Below the pieces are notes generated by a model. The model made no database searches. It was not told the origin of the DNA and worked only from the letters and a program-made list of their open reading frames with translations. From JBDRZD01 sp964623395 (GTDB taxonomy: Bacteria > Hydrothermota > Hydrothermia > Hydrothermales > Hydrothermaceae): a DNA stretch of 17,107 nt. Positions within the stretch are counted from its first letter, which is position 1, and every line of letters begins with the position of its first letter. This document shows, piece by piece, positions 1-7,156 of this stretch. A program made the position numbers and the translations under genes. The stretch covers positions 1 through 17,107 of the forward strand of contig CAZUSI010000031.1 in assembly GCA_964623395.1 (NCBI GenBank), read 5' to 3'.

Positions 1-26
1 ACTGTAACGACCTTACACCACCTCAT
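1..26 (-). CDS. 5' end of an unidentified gene, cut by the left edge
   Basis: Only nine codons are visible, starting at an ATG at 26-24 and reading MRWCKVVTV before the window ends. The call rests on the signals in front of it: a ten-base Shine-Dalgarno match ending two bases before the ATG, and a consensus promoter at 83-55. Together these suggest a well-expressed gene. It lies downstream of the Asp-box gene on the same strand but has its own promoter. The product cannot be recognised from so few residues. Confidence 0.5.
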
Positions 27-28
27 AA

Positions 29-38
29 ATCACCTCCT
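29..38 (-). promoter_or_regulatory. Very strong ribosome binding site
   Basis: The minus strand reads AGGAGGTGAT, the full complement of the usual 16S anti-Shine-Dalgarno sequence. It ends two bases before the ATG at 26; the GGAGG core is six bases away. It fixes the start of the partial gene at the left edge. Confidence 0.7.
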
Positions 39-54
39 CAAAGATTAATTATAA

Positions 55-83
55 ATTATAACTAATTCTATTTTAAAAGTCAA
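55..83 (-). promoter_or_regulatory. Consensus sigma70-type promoter for the left-edge gene
   Basis: On the minus strand, TTGACT (83-78) is followed after 17 bases by TATAAT (60-55). The expected transcription start is near 48, giving a leader of about 20 bases that contains the Shine-Dalgarno site. The stretch at and upstream of the -35 box is nearly identical to the promoter at 2017-2045. Confidence 0.75.
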
Positions 84-98
84 ATTCATTTTAATCTT

Positions 99-1496
99 TC
101 ACTTAGAAAGAACTATAATCTTTTTTAATCTTTCTTTTTTATTTTCTTTATATCTAACAAAGGATATGCCTGATTTCATCCCTTTTATTTTCCTTCCCAT
201 TACATCGTATAAGCTAAATTCTTTATTATTAAGCAATTCTGAAAAATATTTTGTTTTTAGAATAACAGGAAATTCAATTTTTTTATCAGGTTCAAAAACA
301 TAATTTTCTTTTAATTTTACTTGTGATAAAAGTGCCTTTGAAAAATACAAGTCATTATCATCTCCATTTCTTCCATCTGTCCATTCAGCATATATGTAAT
401 TACTATCAGCAACACATATATGATATTCACCCATAAAATCAGCCCAGCTTCTAAATTCTACATCAGAAATTCTTATTGCAGGATAAAAGGTTTTTCCACT
501 ATCAGAAGAAAATCTGTACCAGAATGAAAATAAACTGTATTGATTTGTGGGCCAATCAGGAGTTGAATAGTAGGTAACATGTAAACCGCCATAGGGGTCA
601 AAAGTTGCCCATCCTTTACACTGCCCACCTGTCATATTTTCATTTACAACAAATGGTCCTGTCCAAGTATTTCCGCCATCCTCTGATCTCATTGCAAGAA
701 TATCCCATCCATTGTATCTTGTATCAACCCATGTTATAAAGATAACATTTCCAGTTGTTGCAATTGAATTTATTGGTGCTCTATCTCCATAACTTGATTG
801 GTAATAATAATCAGAAAGATAAAGAGGCGATGTCCAGGTCTGTCCTTTGTCATATGATTTCATATAATAAATACCGTTATTCCATACAACAACTGCAAGG
901 TGTAAAATTTCATTTTTATCCATTGTAAGTGCAGTTATTCCAGTAGCATTGAGTATTTCCCATTGAGAAAATGACTGACCATAATTTGTGGATTTTGCAA
1001 GCCTTATCCCTGTATTTCCTGATACCTGCTGCCAAACCACATATATTTCATTCTTATTAACAACCATCCATGGTTTATCAACTCCTGAACCTGTAACCAC
1101 TGTTGTATCACTCCATGTTTGCCCACCATCCCTTGAAAGGTAGTGTTTTAAAAGGGATGTTGAAAACTGAATAAGCATGTGAACATGACCGGAATCATCA
1201 ATCCCTATTACGGGATCTGTATGCCATATAATTCCTGTTGAAGCATCGGTAAAAGGAACTTGAGTAAAACTTTGACCACCATTGTAGGAATAGGAAAAAG
1301 GAGCAATTGGAACAGAACCCCTTTCTGCTGTATTGCTTATCATATAAATTGAATCTTTCCAAATACTCATAGCTGTTTCACCCTGATTTAATGTATCCCA
1401 TGGAACATCAGAACTTACTCTAACATTTGGAATAAATGGCGGATTAGAAAAAAGAGGAATTGAAAGAATAAGTGAAAATATGGTTTTCTTTTTCAT
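99..1496 (-). CDS. Secreted Asp-box (BNR, sialidase-like) beta-propeller protein with a T9SS-like C-terminal domain
   Basis: The 465-residue protein starts with a signal peptide (MKKK, then a hydrophobic stretch to about residue 17). It carries at least six Asp-box motifs of the type S-x-D-x-G-x-T-W, such as SYNGGQSF, SRDGGQTW, STNYGQSF, SYDKGQTW, SEDGGNTW and SSDSGKTF. These cap the blades of a sialidase-type propeller. Sialidase activity is not shown: no catalytic Arg triad can be assigned by eye, and many Asp-box proteins are not glycosidases. The last 50 or so residues (SLYDVMGRKIKG, then SFVRYKENK and a Lys-rich end) resemble the type A C-terminal sorting domain, although the usual GIYF is degenerate (GISF). 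The ATG overlaps the stop of the preceding gene (ATGA, 1493-1496) and has AAAGGAGG just upstream, so the two are translationally coupled. Probable location: cell surface or medium. Confidence 0.8.
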   Translation of the reverse strand: MKKKTIFSLILSIPLFSNPPFIPNVRVSSDVPWDTLNQGETAMSIWKDSIYMISNTAERGSVPIAPFSYSYNGGQSFTQVPFTDASTGIIWHTDPVIGIDDSGHVHMLIQFSTSLLKHYLSRDGGQTWSDTTVVTGSGVDKPWMVVNKNEIYVVWQQVSGNTGIRLAKSTNYGQSFSQWEILNATGITALTMDKNEILHLAVVVWNNGIYYMKSYDKGQTWTSPLYLSDYYYQSSYGDRAPINSIATTGNVIFITWVDTRYNGWDILAMRSEDGGNTWTGPFVVNENMTGGQCKGWATFDPYGGLHVTYYSTPDWPTNQYSLFSFWYRFSSDSGKTFYPAIRISDVEFRSWADFMGEYHICVADSNYIYAEWTDGRNGDDNDLYFSKALLSQVKLKENYVFEPDKKIEFPVILKTKYFSELLNNKEFSLYDVMGRKIKGMKSGISFVRYKENKKERLKKIIVLSK

Positions 1497-1993
1497 CTTC
1501 CGCCTCCTTTTATCTTAACAGTGTTTATCTTAACAAGAAATTTACCTGGCATTTGATTTTCTATAAATAAATACATTGAAGGCATTTTATCAGGCATAAG
1601 AGACCATGGAAAATTACTGCTGTAAAAAGGTTTTAGATTTTCTAAAGGAATTTTTATTTCCTGCCACCTTTCTGATTCAGGTATATATTTTATTCCAAGA
1701 AGATAAACCCTTTTATCCTCTGAAAGCAAAAAATATCTCAACCTTAGAGTATTTTTAAGCACCTTTATTTTTATAAAAAGAGTATCACAAGTTGAAATCC
1801 TCACATTTTCTGGAATATAAAACCAAGCAGATGAAAAACCTTCTTCTTCTGGATTTCCTTTAAGAATAATCCCATCCTCTGTTTTATAGATTTCAACCTC
1901 ATAATCTTCAAGTTTTCTAACTTCCGTTTTCTTATCCCTAAAATTTGTTTCCCATAAAATGAATGTTATAACCAAATATACAAAAATATTCAT
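1493..1993 (-). CDS. Small secreted protein, possibly a jelly-roll carbohydrate-binding-like domain
   Basis: The product has 166 residues. A hydrophobic start (MNIFVYLVITFILW) looks like a signal peptide. The rest is beta-rich and ends in repeated strands, including WQEIKIPLENLKPF and FLVKINTVKIKG. This layout, with Trp in a 'W-x-x-I-x-I-P-L' strand, recalls galactose-binding-like jelly rolls such as CIA30 or CBM11-type domains, but the match is by general appearance only. The ATG at 1993 has AAGGAGG at proper spacing, and a consensus promoter lies just upstream. The gene overlaps the Asp-box protein gene by four bases, so the two are probably made together and may act together at the cell surface. 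No enzyme motif is visible. Confidence 0.7.
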   Translation of the reverse strand: MNIFVYLVITFILWETNFRDKKTEVRKLEDYEVEIYKTEDGIILKGNPEEEGFSSAWFYIPENVRISTCDTLFIKIKVLKNTLRLRYFLLSEDKRVYLLGIKYIPESERWQEIKIPLENLKPFYSSNFPWSLMPDKMPSMYLFIENQMPGKFLVKINTVKIKGGGR

Positions 1994-2016
1994 TTTGCCT
2001 CCTTAAAATTAATATA

Positions 2017-2045
2017 ATTATAACCAAATTCCTTCTAAAAGTCAA
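2017..2045 (-). promoter_or_regulatory. Consensus sigma70-type promoter for the 166-residue protein and Asp-box genes
   Basis: On the minus strand, TTGACT (2045-2040) and TATAAT (2022-2017) are separated by 17 bases. The -35 box begins two bases after the stop codon of the SLBB gene. A Shine-Dalgarno site (AAGGAGG) follows before the ATG at 1993. It would let the two downstream genes be expressed apart from the SLBB gene. Confidence 0.75.
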
Positions 2046-2047
2046 AT

Positions 2048-2668
2048 TTATTTTAATCTTTCCAAAGTTATGTATAAATTTAAAACAGAAACAGCAAGTG
2101 AAAGTGTATTCAAAAATATTCCCCAATTTATTTTAAATTTTTTGGGAACATAAATAAGATCACCTGATTTTAATTCAATATTTTCTTCTATAATTCCCTT
2201 TTTTATTATTTTATCAACATTTAATGTAAGAGAAACTGGCTTTTCCGAAGCAAATTTTACAACTTTTACTTTTTTTAAATTTGCATCAGGGGTTGGTCCT
2301 CCTGCAAGTGCTATATAATCTGTCAATTTTAATCCCCTTTGATAGGGAATTGCACCAGGTCTTAAAACTTCTCCAAAAACAGAAACTGAAGGTGATGTAG
2401 GACTTTTAACAATTATTGAGACAACCGGATGCGTAAAATAACTTTTTAATTTTTCTTTAATAACTTCTTCCGCCTCCTTTAATGTATAACCTGAAATTTT
2501 AAATTCACCTATTAATGGAAAAGATATGTTACCATTGCGCATGACAATAACTTCTCTTGAAAGTTCTTCTTCACCAAAAACAATTATTTCAAGGACATCA
2601 CCAGGTTCAATTTTATATTCTTGAGAGAAAAGGGTAAATGTAAAAATTAAAATTAAGAATTTTTTCAT
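2048..2668 (-). CDS. Polysaccharide export protein (Wza-like, Poly_export plus SLBB domain)
   Basis: The 206-residue protein has a signal peptide (MKKFLILIFTFTLFS). A Poly_export domain follows, with the typical opening YKIEPGDVLEIIVFGE and the strand 'RNGNISFPLIGEFKISG' (residues about 18-95). An SLBB domain comes next (VFGEVLRPGAIPY, then LTDYIALAGGPT, to about residue 170). It ends with one hydrophobic helix (about 181-200). Wza-family proteins form the outer-membrane ring through which capsule or exopolysaccharide leaves the cell. The length and the single C-terminal helix fit the short members of the family rather than full-length E. coli Wza, which is considerably longer. Divergent to a glycosyltransferase, which fits a role in surface polysaccharide. 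The ATG has no Shine-Dalgarno site but sits exactly where transcription from its promoter should begin, so the mRNA may be leaderless. Confidence 0.88.
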   Translation of the reverse strand: MKKFLILIFTFTLFSQEYKIEPGDVLEIIVFGEEELSREVIVMRNGNISFPLIGEFKISGYTLKEAEEVIKEKLKSYFTHPVVSIIVKSPTSPSVSVFGEVLRPGAIPYQRGLKLTDYIALAGGPTPDANLKKVKVVKFASEKPVSLTLNVDKIIKKGIIEENIELKSGDLIYVPKKFKINWGIFLNTLSLAVSVLNLYITLERLK

Positions 2669-2674
2669 AATAAA

Positions 2675-2704
2675 ATTTTACAAATAGTTGATTATAAAAA
2701 TCAA
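2675..2704 (-). promoter_or_regulatory. Promoter of the SLBB export gene, overlapping a divergent promoter
   Basis: On the minus strand, TTGATT (2704-2699) and TAAAAT (2680-2675) are separated by 18 bases, and six bases later comes the ATG at 2668. The transcription start should fall on or next to the A of the ATG, which predicts a leaderless mRNA. The -35 box lies inside the opposite promoter. Confidence 0.6.
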
Positions 2705-2717
2705 TTTAATTTATAAT
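2688..2717 (+). promoter_or_regulatory. Promoter of the glycosyltransferase gene, overlapping a divergent promoter
   Basis: TTGATT (2688-2693) and TATAAT (2712-2717) are separated by 18 bases, and six bases later comes a TTG start codon (2724). No Shine-Dalgarno site lies between, so this transcript is also predicted to be leaderless. Its layout is the mirror image of the minus-strand promoter about position 2696. Confidence 0.6.
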
Positions 2718-2723
2718 TTTTGT

Positions 2724-3827
2724 TTGAAGATTTTATTATTCAACTGGCAGGATATAAAGCATCCACTTTCAGGTGGAGCAGAAATTTATCTTTATGAAAT
2801 TTTTAAAAGAATATCAAATAGGAATGAAATAATATGGCTTGGATGTTCTCATAAAAATTTAAAAGAAGAAGATTTTTATGATAATATAAAAATTTTTAGA
2901 TATGGAAAATGGGAATTTGCAAATTATTCTTTACCTTTTCTTTATTTTAAAAAAATAAAAAATAAATTTAAATTTGATATTGTAATAGAAAGTATATCAA
3001 AGGCACCTTTTTATACCCCTTTTTTCATAAATTCAAAAAAAATAATAGTTTTCATACCCCATCTTTTTGGAAAAACAATATATGAAGAAACAAATCCATT
3101 AATTGCTACATATGTTTATTTACTTGAAAAACCAGTATCAAGAATTTATAAAAATAGAAAATTTATTGTTATTTCTAATAGCACAAAAGAAGAACTTATA
3201 AAAAGGGGGATTAAGAAAGAAAATATAAAAGTTATTTTTCCAGGAATAGATGAAAAATATAAGCCAACTTTTAAAAAGCAAGAAAAACCATTAATTTTAT
3301 ATGTTGGAAGAATAAAAAAATATAAAAGAATTGACTATGTTTTAAAGGTTTTTAAAAGAATTTCTGAAAAAATTAAAGATGCTGATTTTTATTTGATAGG
3401 AGAAGGAGATTATAGAAAGAGATTGATGGAAATGGCAAAAGATATGGGAATTTATGAAAGGGTAAAATTTACGGGATTTTTAAAGGAAGAAGAAAAAATA
3501 GAGTTTTTGCAAAAAGGATGGGTTTTAATAAACACCTCTCCAAAAGAAGGATGGGGAATGGTAAATACAGAAGCGCAAAGGTGTGGAACTCCCTGTATTA
3601 CTTTTGATTCACCAGGTTTAAGGGAAACAGTAAAGGATGGATTTAGTGGATTTATTGTAAAATATGGAAATTGGGAAGAAATGGCTGAAAAGGTTTTATA
3701 TTTAATAGAGAATAAAGATTTAAGGGAAAAAATGTATAAAAATGCCTTTGAATGGTCAAAAAATTTTGAATGGGATAAATCAGCAATAGAATTTGAAAAA
3801 ACATTAATTGAATTTTCAAATGTTTAA
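2724..3827 (+). CDS. GT4-family glycosyltransferase (GT-B fold)
   Basis: This enzyme probably transfers a sugar from a nucleotide sugar during surface polysaccharide or glycolipid assembly. The N-terminal half holds FNWQDIKHPLSGGAEIYLYE, the Gly-rich acceptor-side loop seen in many GT4 enzymes. The C-terminal half holds the donor-site signatures LYVGRIKKYKRIDYVLK, VKFTGFL and SPKEGWGMVNTEAQRCGTPC, where the two Glu of EGWGMVNTE form the E-x7-E motif. With the TTG at 2724 the protein has 367 residues and begins LKILLFNW (first residue Met), like its relatives. An open frame extends back to a TTG at 2688, but that codon is the -35 box of the promoter and the extra 12 residues look non-coding. 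The substrate is unknown. The divergent Wza-like gene suggests a shared export pathway. Confidence 0.88.
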   Translation: MKILLFNWQDIKHPLSGGAEIYLYEIFKRISNRNEIIWLGCSHKNLKEEDFYDNIKIFRYGKWEFANYSLPFLYFKKIKNKFKFDIVIESISKAPFYTPFFINSKKIIVFIPHLFGKTIYEETNPLIATYVYLLEKPVSRIYKNRKFIVISNSTKEELIKRGIKKENIKVIFPGIDEKYKPTFKKQEKPLILYVGRIKKYKRIDYVLKVFKRISEKIKDADFYLIGEGDYRKRLMEMAKDMGIYERVKFTGFLKEEEKIEFLQKGWVLINTSPKEGWGMVNTEAQRCGTPCITFDSPGLRETVKDGFSGFIVKYGNWEEMAEKVLYLIENKDLREKMYKNAFEWSKNFEWDKSAIEFEKTLIEFSNV

Positions 3828-3837
3828 TTTTTATAAT
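3808..3837 (+). promoter_or_regulatory. Promoter of the apgM-purH-hydrolase operon
   Basis: TTGAAT (3808-3813) and TATAAT (3832-3837) are separated by 18 bases. The -35 box lies in the last codons of the glycosyltransferase gene. The expected transcription start is near 3844, followed by a G-rich ribosome binding site (GGGGGG at 3850-3855) and the ATG at 3859. Confidence 0.6.
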
Positions 3838-3858
3838 TAAATTTTAATAGGGGGGAAT

Positions 3859-5040
3859 ATGAAGGAACTCTTAAAGGAAGGTGATAGAATAATTTTATTT
3901 GTTATTGATGGTGTTGGAGGACTTCCAAAAGATGGAAAAACAGAGCTTGAAGCAGCAAATACACCAAATCTTGATAAACTTGCAGAAAAAAGTGTTCTTG
4001 GACTTTTAGAACCACTTCCCCCTGGAATGACACCAGGAAGTGGTCCTGCTCATCTTTCAATTTTTGGATATGATCCATTAAAATACAATATTGGAAGAGG
4101 AGTACTTGAAGCACTTGGAATAGGTGCAAAGATTGAAAAGAATGACCTTGCAATAAGAGGGAATTTTTGCACAATAGATAAAAATGATATTATAATTGAT
4201 AGAAGAGCAGGAAGAATAGAAACTGAGGAATGTAAGCGTCTTGTAGAAAAAATTTCTGAAAAAATAAAGGAAATTGAAGGAGTAAAAATAAGTTTTTATC
4301 CAGGTAAAGAACATAGGTTTGTTATTGTTTTAAGTGGTAAAAATATTTCTGATAAGATAAAAGAAACAGATCCACAAAAGGAGGGTCTAAAACCTTATGA
4401 TCCAGAGCCAATTTCAAAAGAGGCAGAGTTTACATCAAAAATTTTAAATAAAATGCTAAAAGAAATAAAAAATATATTAAAGGATGAAAGGGCAAATTTC
4501 ATTTTGATGAGGGGATATGCAAAACCGCCTGAAATTGAAAATTTTTATGAAAAATACTCTTTAAGAGCACTTGGAATTGCCTATTATCCCATGTATAAGG
4601 GGCTTGCAAAACTTGTTGGGATGGATACTCCTGAAAATATCAAAAGTTTTGAAGAAGGAATAGAAATTTTAAAAGAAAAACATAAGGATTATGATTTTGT
4701 ATATTTACATTTTAAAGAAACTGATAAGGCAGGAGAAGATGGTGATTTTGAAAAAAAAGTTAAGGAAATTGAAAGGGTTGATAAGTATATTCCAGAAATT
4801 TTAAATTGCGATTTTAAAGTAATAGCAATTACAGGTGACCATTCAACCCCATGGAAATTAAAGTCCCATTCATGGCATCCTGTCCCTTTACTTTTATATT
4901 CTGAATATGCAGGGGTTGATGAAACAAAGAGATTTACTGAAAGGGAAGCAATAAAGGGGTATCTTGGAAAAATAAAAGGACATGAATTGATCTGGATTTT
5001 ACTTGCAAATGCAAAAAGGCTCTTAAAATATGGAGCGTAA
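3859..5040 (+). CDS. apgM: 2,3-bisphosphoglycerate-independent phosphoglycerate mutase, archaeal type
   Basis: The enzyme interconverts 3- and 2-phosphoglycerate in glycolysis and gluconeogenesis, in the cytoplasm. It belongs to the alkaline-phosphatase superfamily. At 393 residues it has the length of the archaeal ApgM class and is shorter than bacterial GpmI. Visible motifs are VIDGVGG (metal-binding Asp17), TPGSGPAHLSIFGYDP (the probable phosphoserine nucleophile is Ser61), RRAGRIET, HFKETDKAGEDGD, TGDHSTPW and HSWHPVP, the last three supplying metal ligands. The start is supported by the G-rich ribosome binding site. It is followed two bases later by purH, so the two are co-transcribed. 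ApgM also occurs in several bacterial lineages, so its presence does not by itself show transfer from an archaeon. Confidence 0.95.
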   Translation: MKELLKEGDRIILFVIDGVGGLPKDGKTELEAANTPNLDKLAEKSVLGLLEPLPPGMTPGSGPAHLSIFGYDPLKYNIGRGVLEALGIGAKIEKNDLAIRGNFCTIDKNDIIIDRRAGRIETEECKRLVEKISEKIKEIEGVKISFYPGKEHRFVIVLSGKNISDKIKETDPQKEGLKPYDPEPISKEAEFTSKILNKMLKEIKNILKDERANFILMRGYAKPPEIENFYEKYSLRALGIAYYPMYKGLAKLVGMDTPENIKSFEEGIEILKEKHKDYDFVYLHFKETDKAGEDGDFEKKVKEIERVDKYIPEILNCDFKVIAITGDHSTPWKLKSHSWHPVPLLLYSEYAGVDETKRFTEREAIKGYLGKIKGHELIWILLANAKRLLKYGA

Positions 5041-5042
5041 AA

Positions 5043-6524
5043 ATGAAGGCACTTATAAGTGTTTATAATAAAGAGGGAATTGAAGAAATTGCAGGATTTT
5101 TAAAAGAAAAAGGATGGGACATATATGCATCATCAGGAACTTTAAAATATCTTTTTGAAAAAAATATTGAAGTTTATCCCTTATCTTCTCTTGGTGTAAC
5201 TTCTGAAGGGCTTTGTGGTGGAAGAATTAAAACATTGCATCCAAGAATTTTTGAAAGAATACTTGCAAGAGAAGAAGATGAAATTGAAATTTTCTCAATC
5301 ATAATAGTTAATCTTTATCCCTTTGAAGAAGTTTTAAAAAAAGGAGGAAATGAGGAAGAGATTATTGAAAATATTGACATTGGAGGTGTTGCCCTTATAA
5401 GGGCTGGTGTTAAAAATTATAAGAGGGTTTGTGTTGTGGTTGATCCAAAAGATTATAAAAAAATAATTGAAATTTTAAAAGAAAAAGATGAAATTCCAAT
5501 AGAAGAAAAGATAAGATTTGCAAAAAAAGCAATTCTTTATACTTCCTATTATGACAGTTTAATATACAGATTTTTTGAATCAAAAATTCCTTTTGAATTT
5601 GAAGATAAACTCATTTTATCAGGTAAAAAAATTTATGATTTAAGATATGGTGAAAATCCCCATCAAAAGGGGGCAGTTTATTCATTTTTTAATGAAGATT
5701 TAAACATTTTACAAGGGAAAACACTTTCCTATAACAATTTACTTGATATAGAAACTGCATATTCTCTTGTTTCAGAATTTGAAGAACCTGCATGTGCAAT
5801 AATTAAGCATGCTTCACCATGTGGTGTTGCAATTGGAGAAAATATTGTTGAAGCATTTGAAAGGGCTTACCTTTCAGATCCAATTTCTGCATATGGAGGG
5901 GTTGTTGGAATTAACAAATTATGTAAAAAGGAATTTGCAGAAGAAATTAAGGAATATTATTTTGAAGTTTTAATTGCACCAGAATTTGAAATTGAAGCAC
6001 TTTCAATTTTAAAGGAAAAGAAAAATTTAAGAATTGTTGAAGCAAAATTTAAAAATTATAAATATCATTTTAGGGAATTAAAGGGATTTATAATCTTTCA
6101 AGAAAAGGATTTAAAAACATCTTTACCTAATGAATGGGAACTAAAAACATGGAGAAAACCAAAGGAAGAGGAAATTGAAGATTTAATATTTGCATGGAAA
6201 GTTGTAAAATATGTAAAATCAAATGGAATAGTTATTGCAAAGGCAAAAAGAACAATTGGAATAGGAAGTGGGCAACCATCAAGAATAGCCTCTCTTGAAA
6301 TTGCAATAAATAAAGCAAAAAGTTTTGGACTTGAAACAGTTGGTGGTGTTCTTGCATCAGATGGATTTTTCCCTTTTAAGGATTCAATAGAACTTGCAGG
6401 AAAAAATGGAATAACTGCAATTGTTGCACCAGGTGGTTCTATAAGGGATAAAGAGGTTATTGAGGAAGCAGAAAAAGAAGGAATAAGTTTATTTTTTACA
6501 AAAGATAGACATTTTAGACATTGA
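5043..6524 (+). CDS. purH: Bifunctional AICAR transformylase / IMP cyclohydrolase
   Basis: PurH catalyses the last two steps of de novo purine synthesis: formylation of AICAR with 10-formyl-tetrahydrofolate, then ring closure to IMP. The N-terminal cyclohydrolase (MGS-like) domain, residues 1 to about 130, shows ASSGT, GGRIKTLHP, NLYPFEE and NIDIGGVALIRAGVKN. The transformylase domain shows LRYGENPHQ (200-208), LSYNNLLD, KHASPCGVA (with the catalytic Lys255-His256 pair), DPISAYGG, ASDGFFPF and APGGSIRD, and ends in the characteristic RHFRH. The family usually reads KHTNPCGVA or KHANPCGVA; here Ser replaces Asn. At 493 residues it is near, or a little under, the usual length of about 510-530. 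It follows apgM by two bases, and its stop overlaps the next start. No purine riboswitch is visible upstream. Confidence 0.96.
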   Translation: MKALISVYNKEGIEEIAGFLKEKGWDIYASSGTLKYLFEKNIEVYPLSSLGVTSEGLCGGRIKTLHPRIFERILAREEDEIEIFSIIIVNLYPFEEVLKKGGNEEEIIENIDIGGVALIRAGVKNYKRVCVVVDPKDYKKIIEILKEKDEIPIEEKIRFAKKAILYTSYYDSLIYRFFESKIPFEFEDKLILSGKKIYDLRYGENPHQKGAVYSFFNEDLNILQGKTLSYNNLLDIETAYSLVSEFEEPACAIIKHASPCGVAIGENIVEAFERAYLSDPISAYGGVVGINKLCKKEFAEEIKEYYFEVLIAPEFEIEALSILKEKKNLRIVEAKFKNYKYHFRELKGFIIFQEKDLKTSLPNEWELKTWRKPKEEEIEDLIFAWKVVKYVKSNGIVIAKAKRTIGIGSGQPSRIASLEIAINKAKSFGLETVGGVLASDGFFPFKDSIELAGKNGITAIVAPGGSIRDKEVIEEAEKEGISLFFTKDRHFRH

Positions 6525-7156
6525 AAAAATTTAAAATTATTAAATATATATTTGGACCACTTGCGGTTAATACATATTTAATTGCTGACCCAGATTCAGG
6601 TGAATGTTTTTGTATAGACCCTGGAGGTGAAGAAAATTTAATATTAGAAGATTTAAATAAAAGGAATTGGAAATTAAAGGGAATACTCTTAACTCATGGG
6701 CATTTTGACCATGTCGCAGGTATTCCTTATTTAAAAGAAAAAATAGATATTCCAGTTTATATTCATAAAAAGGATATTGAAATTTATAAAAGGGCACCTG
6801 ATTCAATGGAAAGATATTTGGGAGTAAGAATTGAAAATCTACCTGAAATAGATTTTTATTTAGAAGAAAATCAAGAACTTTCACTTGGAAATAAAAAACT
6901 CTTTGTTTTGCATACACCTGGCCATACACCTGGAAGTGTTTGCTTTTATGGGGGTGGATGCATATTTACAGGTGATTTAATTTTTAAAGGAACAGTTGGA
7001 AGGGCAGATTTTCCGGGTGGAAGTTTTAAAGAATTAATAAAATCAATATTTGAAAAAATTTTACCACTTCCACCTGAAACAGAAATTTTCCCAGGTCATG
7101 GAGAAAATACAAATTTAAAAAATGAGATTGAAAATAATCCTTATATTAGAGAATGA
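6521..7156 (+). CDS. Metallo-beta-lactamase-fold hydrolase, glyoxalase II-like
   Basis: The product is a 211-residue cytoplasmic hydrolase of the glyoxalase II / YcbL group. The di-metal site is complete: HGHFDH (His59, His61, Asp63, His64), His135 in HTPGHTPGS, Asp152 in FTGDLIF, and His193 in FPGHGE. GRADFPGGS is typical of this subgroup. It lacks the C-terminal substrate-recognition domain of full-length glyoxalase II, so the substrate (a glutathione or other thioester, or something else) cannot be named. The TTG start overlaps the purH stop by four bases (TTGA), a sign of translational coupling. The 3' end overlaps the convergent nucleotidyltransferase gene by 16 bases. Confidence 0.9.
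   Translation: MKKFKIIKYIFGPLAVNTYLIADPDSGECFCIDPGGEENLILEDLNKRNWKLKGILLTHGHFDHVAGIPYLKEKIDIPVYIHKKDIEIYKRAPDSMERYLGVRIENLPEIDFYLEENQELSLGNKKLFVLHTPGHTPGSVCFYGGGCIFTGDLIFKGTVGRADFPGGSFKELIKSIFEKILPLPPETEIFPGHGENTNLKNEIENNPYIRE

Noticed and set aside
1..40. Plus-strand resemblance to the 3' end of 16S rRNA (ATCACCTCCT at 29-38)
   Set aside because: The loop and stem of helix 45 that should precede it are missing. The same bases read on the minus strand are a Shine-Dalgarno site at correct distance from an ATG.
1938..2126. Minus-strand open frame of 62 codons spanning the SLBB end and the 166-residue gene start
   Set aside because: It overlaps two better genes and a promoter, and has no ribosome binding site.
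2688..2723. Upstream TTG (2688) as the start of the glycosyltransferase, adding 12 residues
   Set aside because: That TTG is part of the -35 box of the gene's own promoter, and the transcript should start near 2724. The homologous N-terminus begins at LKILLFNW.
3902..4314. Minus-strand open frames antisense to apgM
   Set aside because: They lie in the shadow of a well-conserved gene, give low-complexity Phe/Leu/Gln-rich products and have no start signals.
6567..6929. Minus-strand open frame antisense to the metallo-beta-lactamase-fold gene
   Set aside because: It is a shadow of a gene with a complete active site; the product is low complexity.
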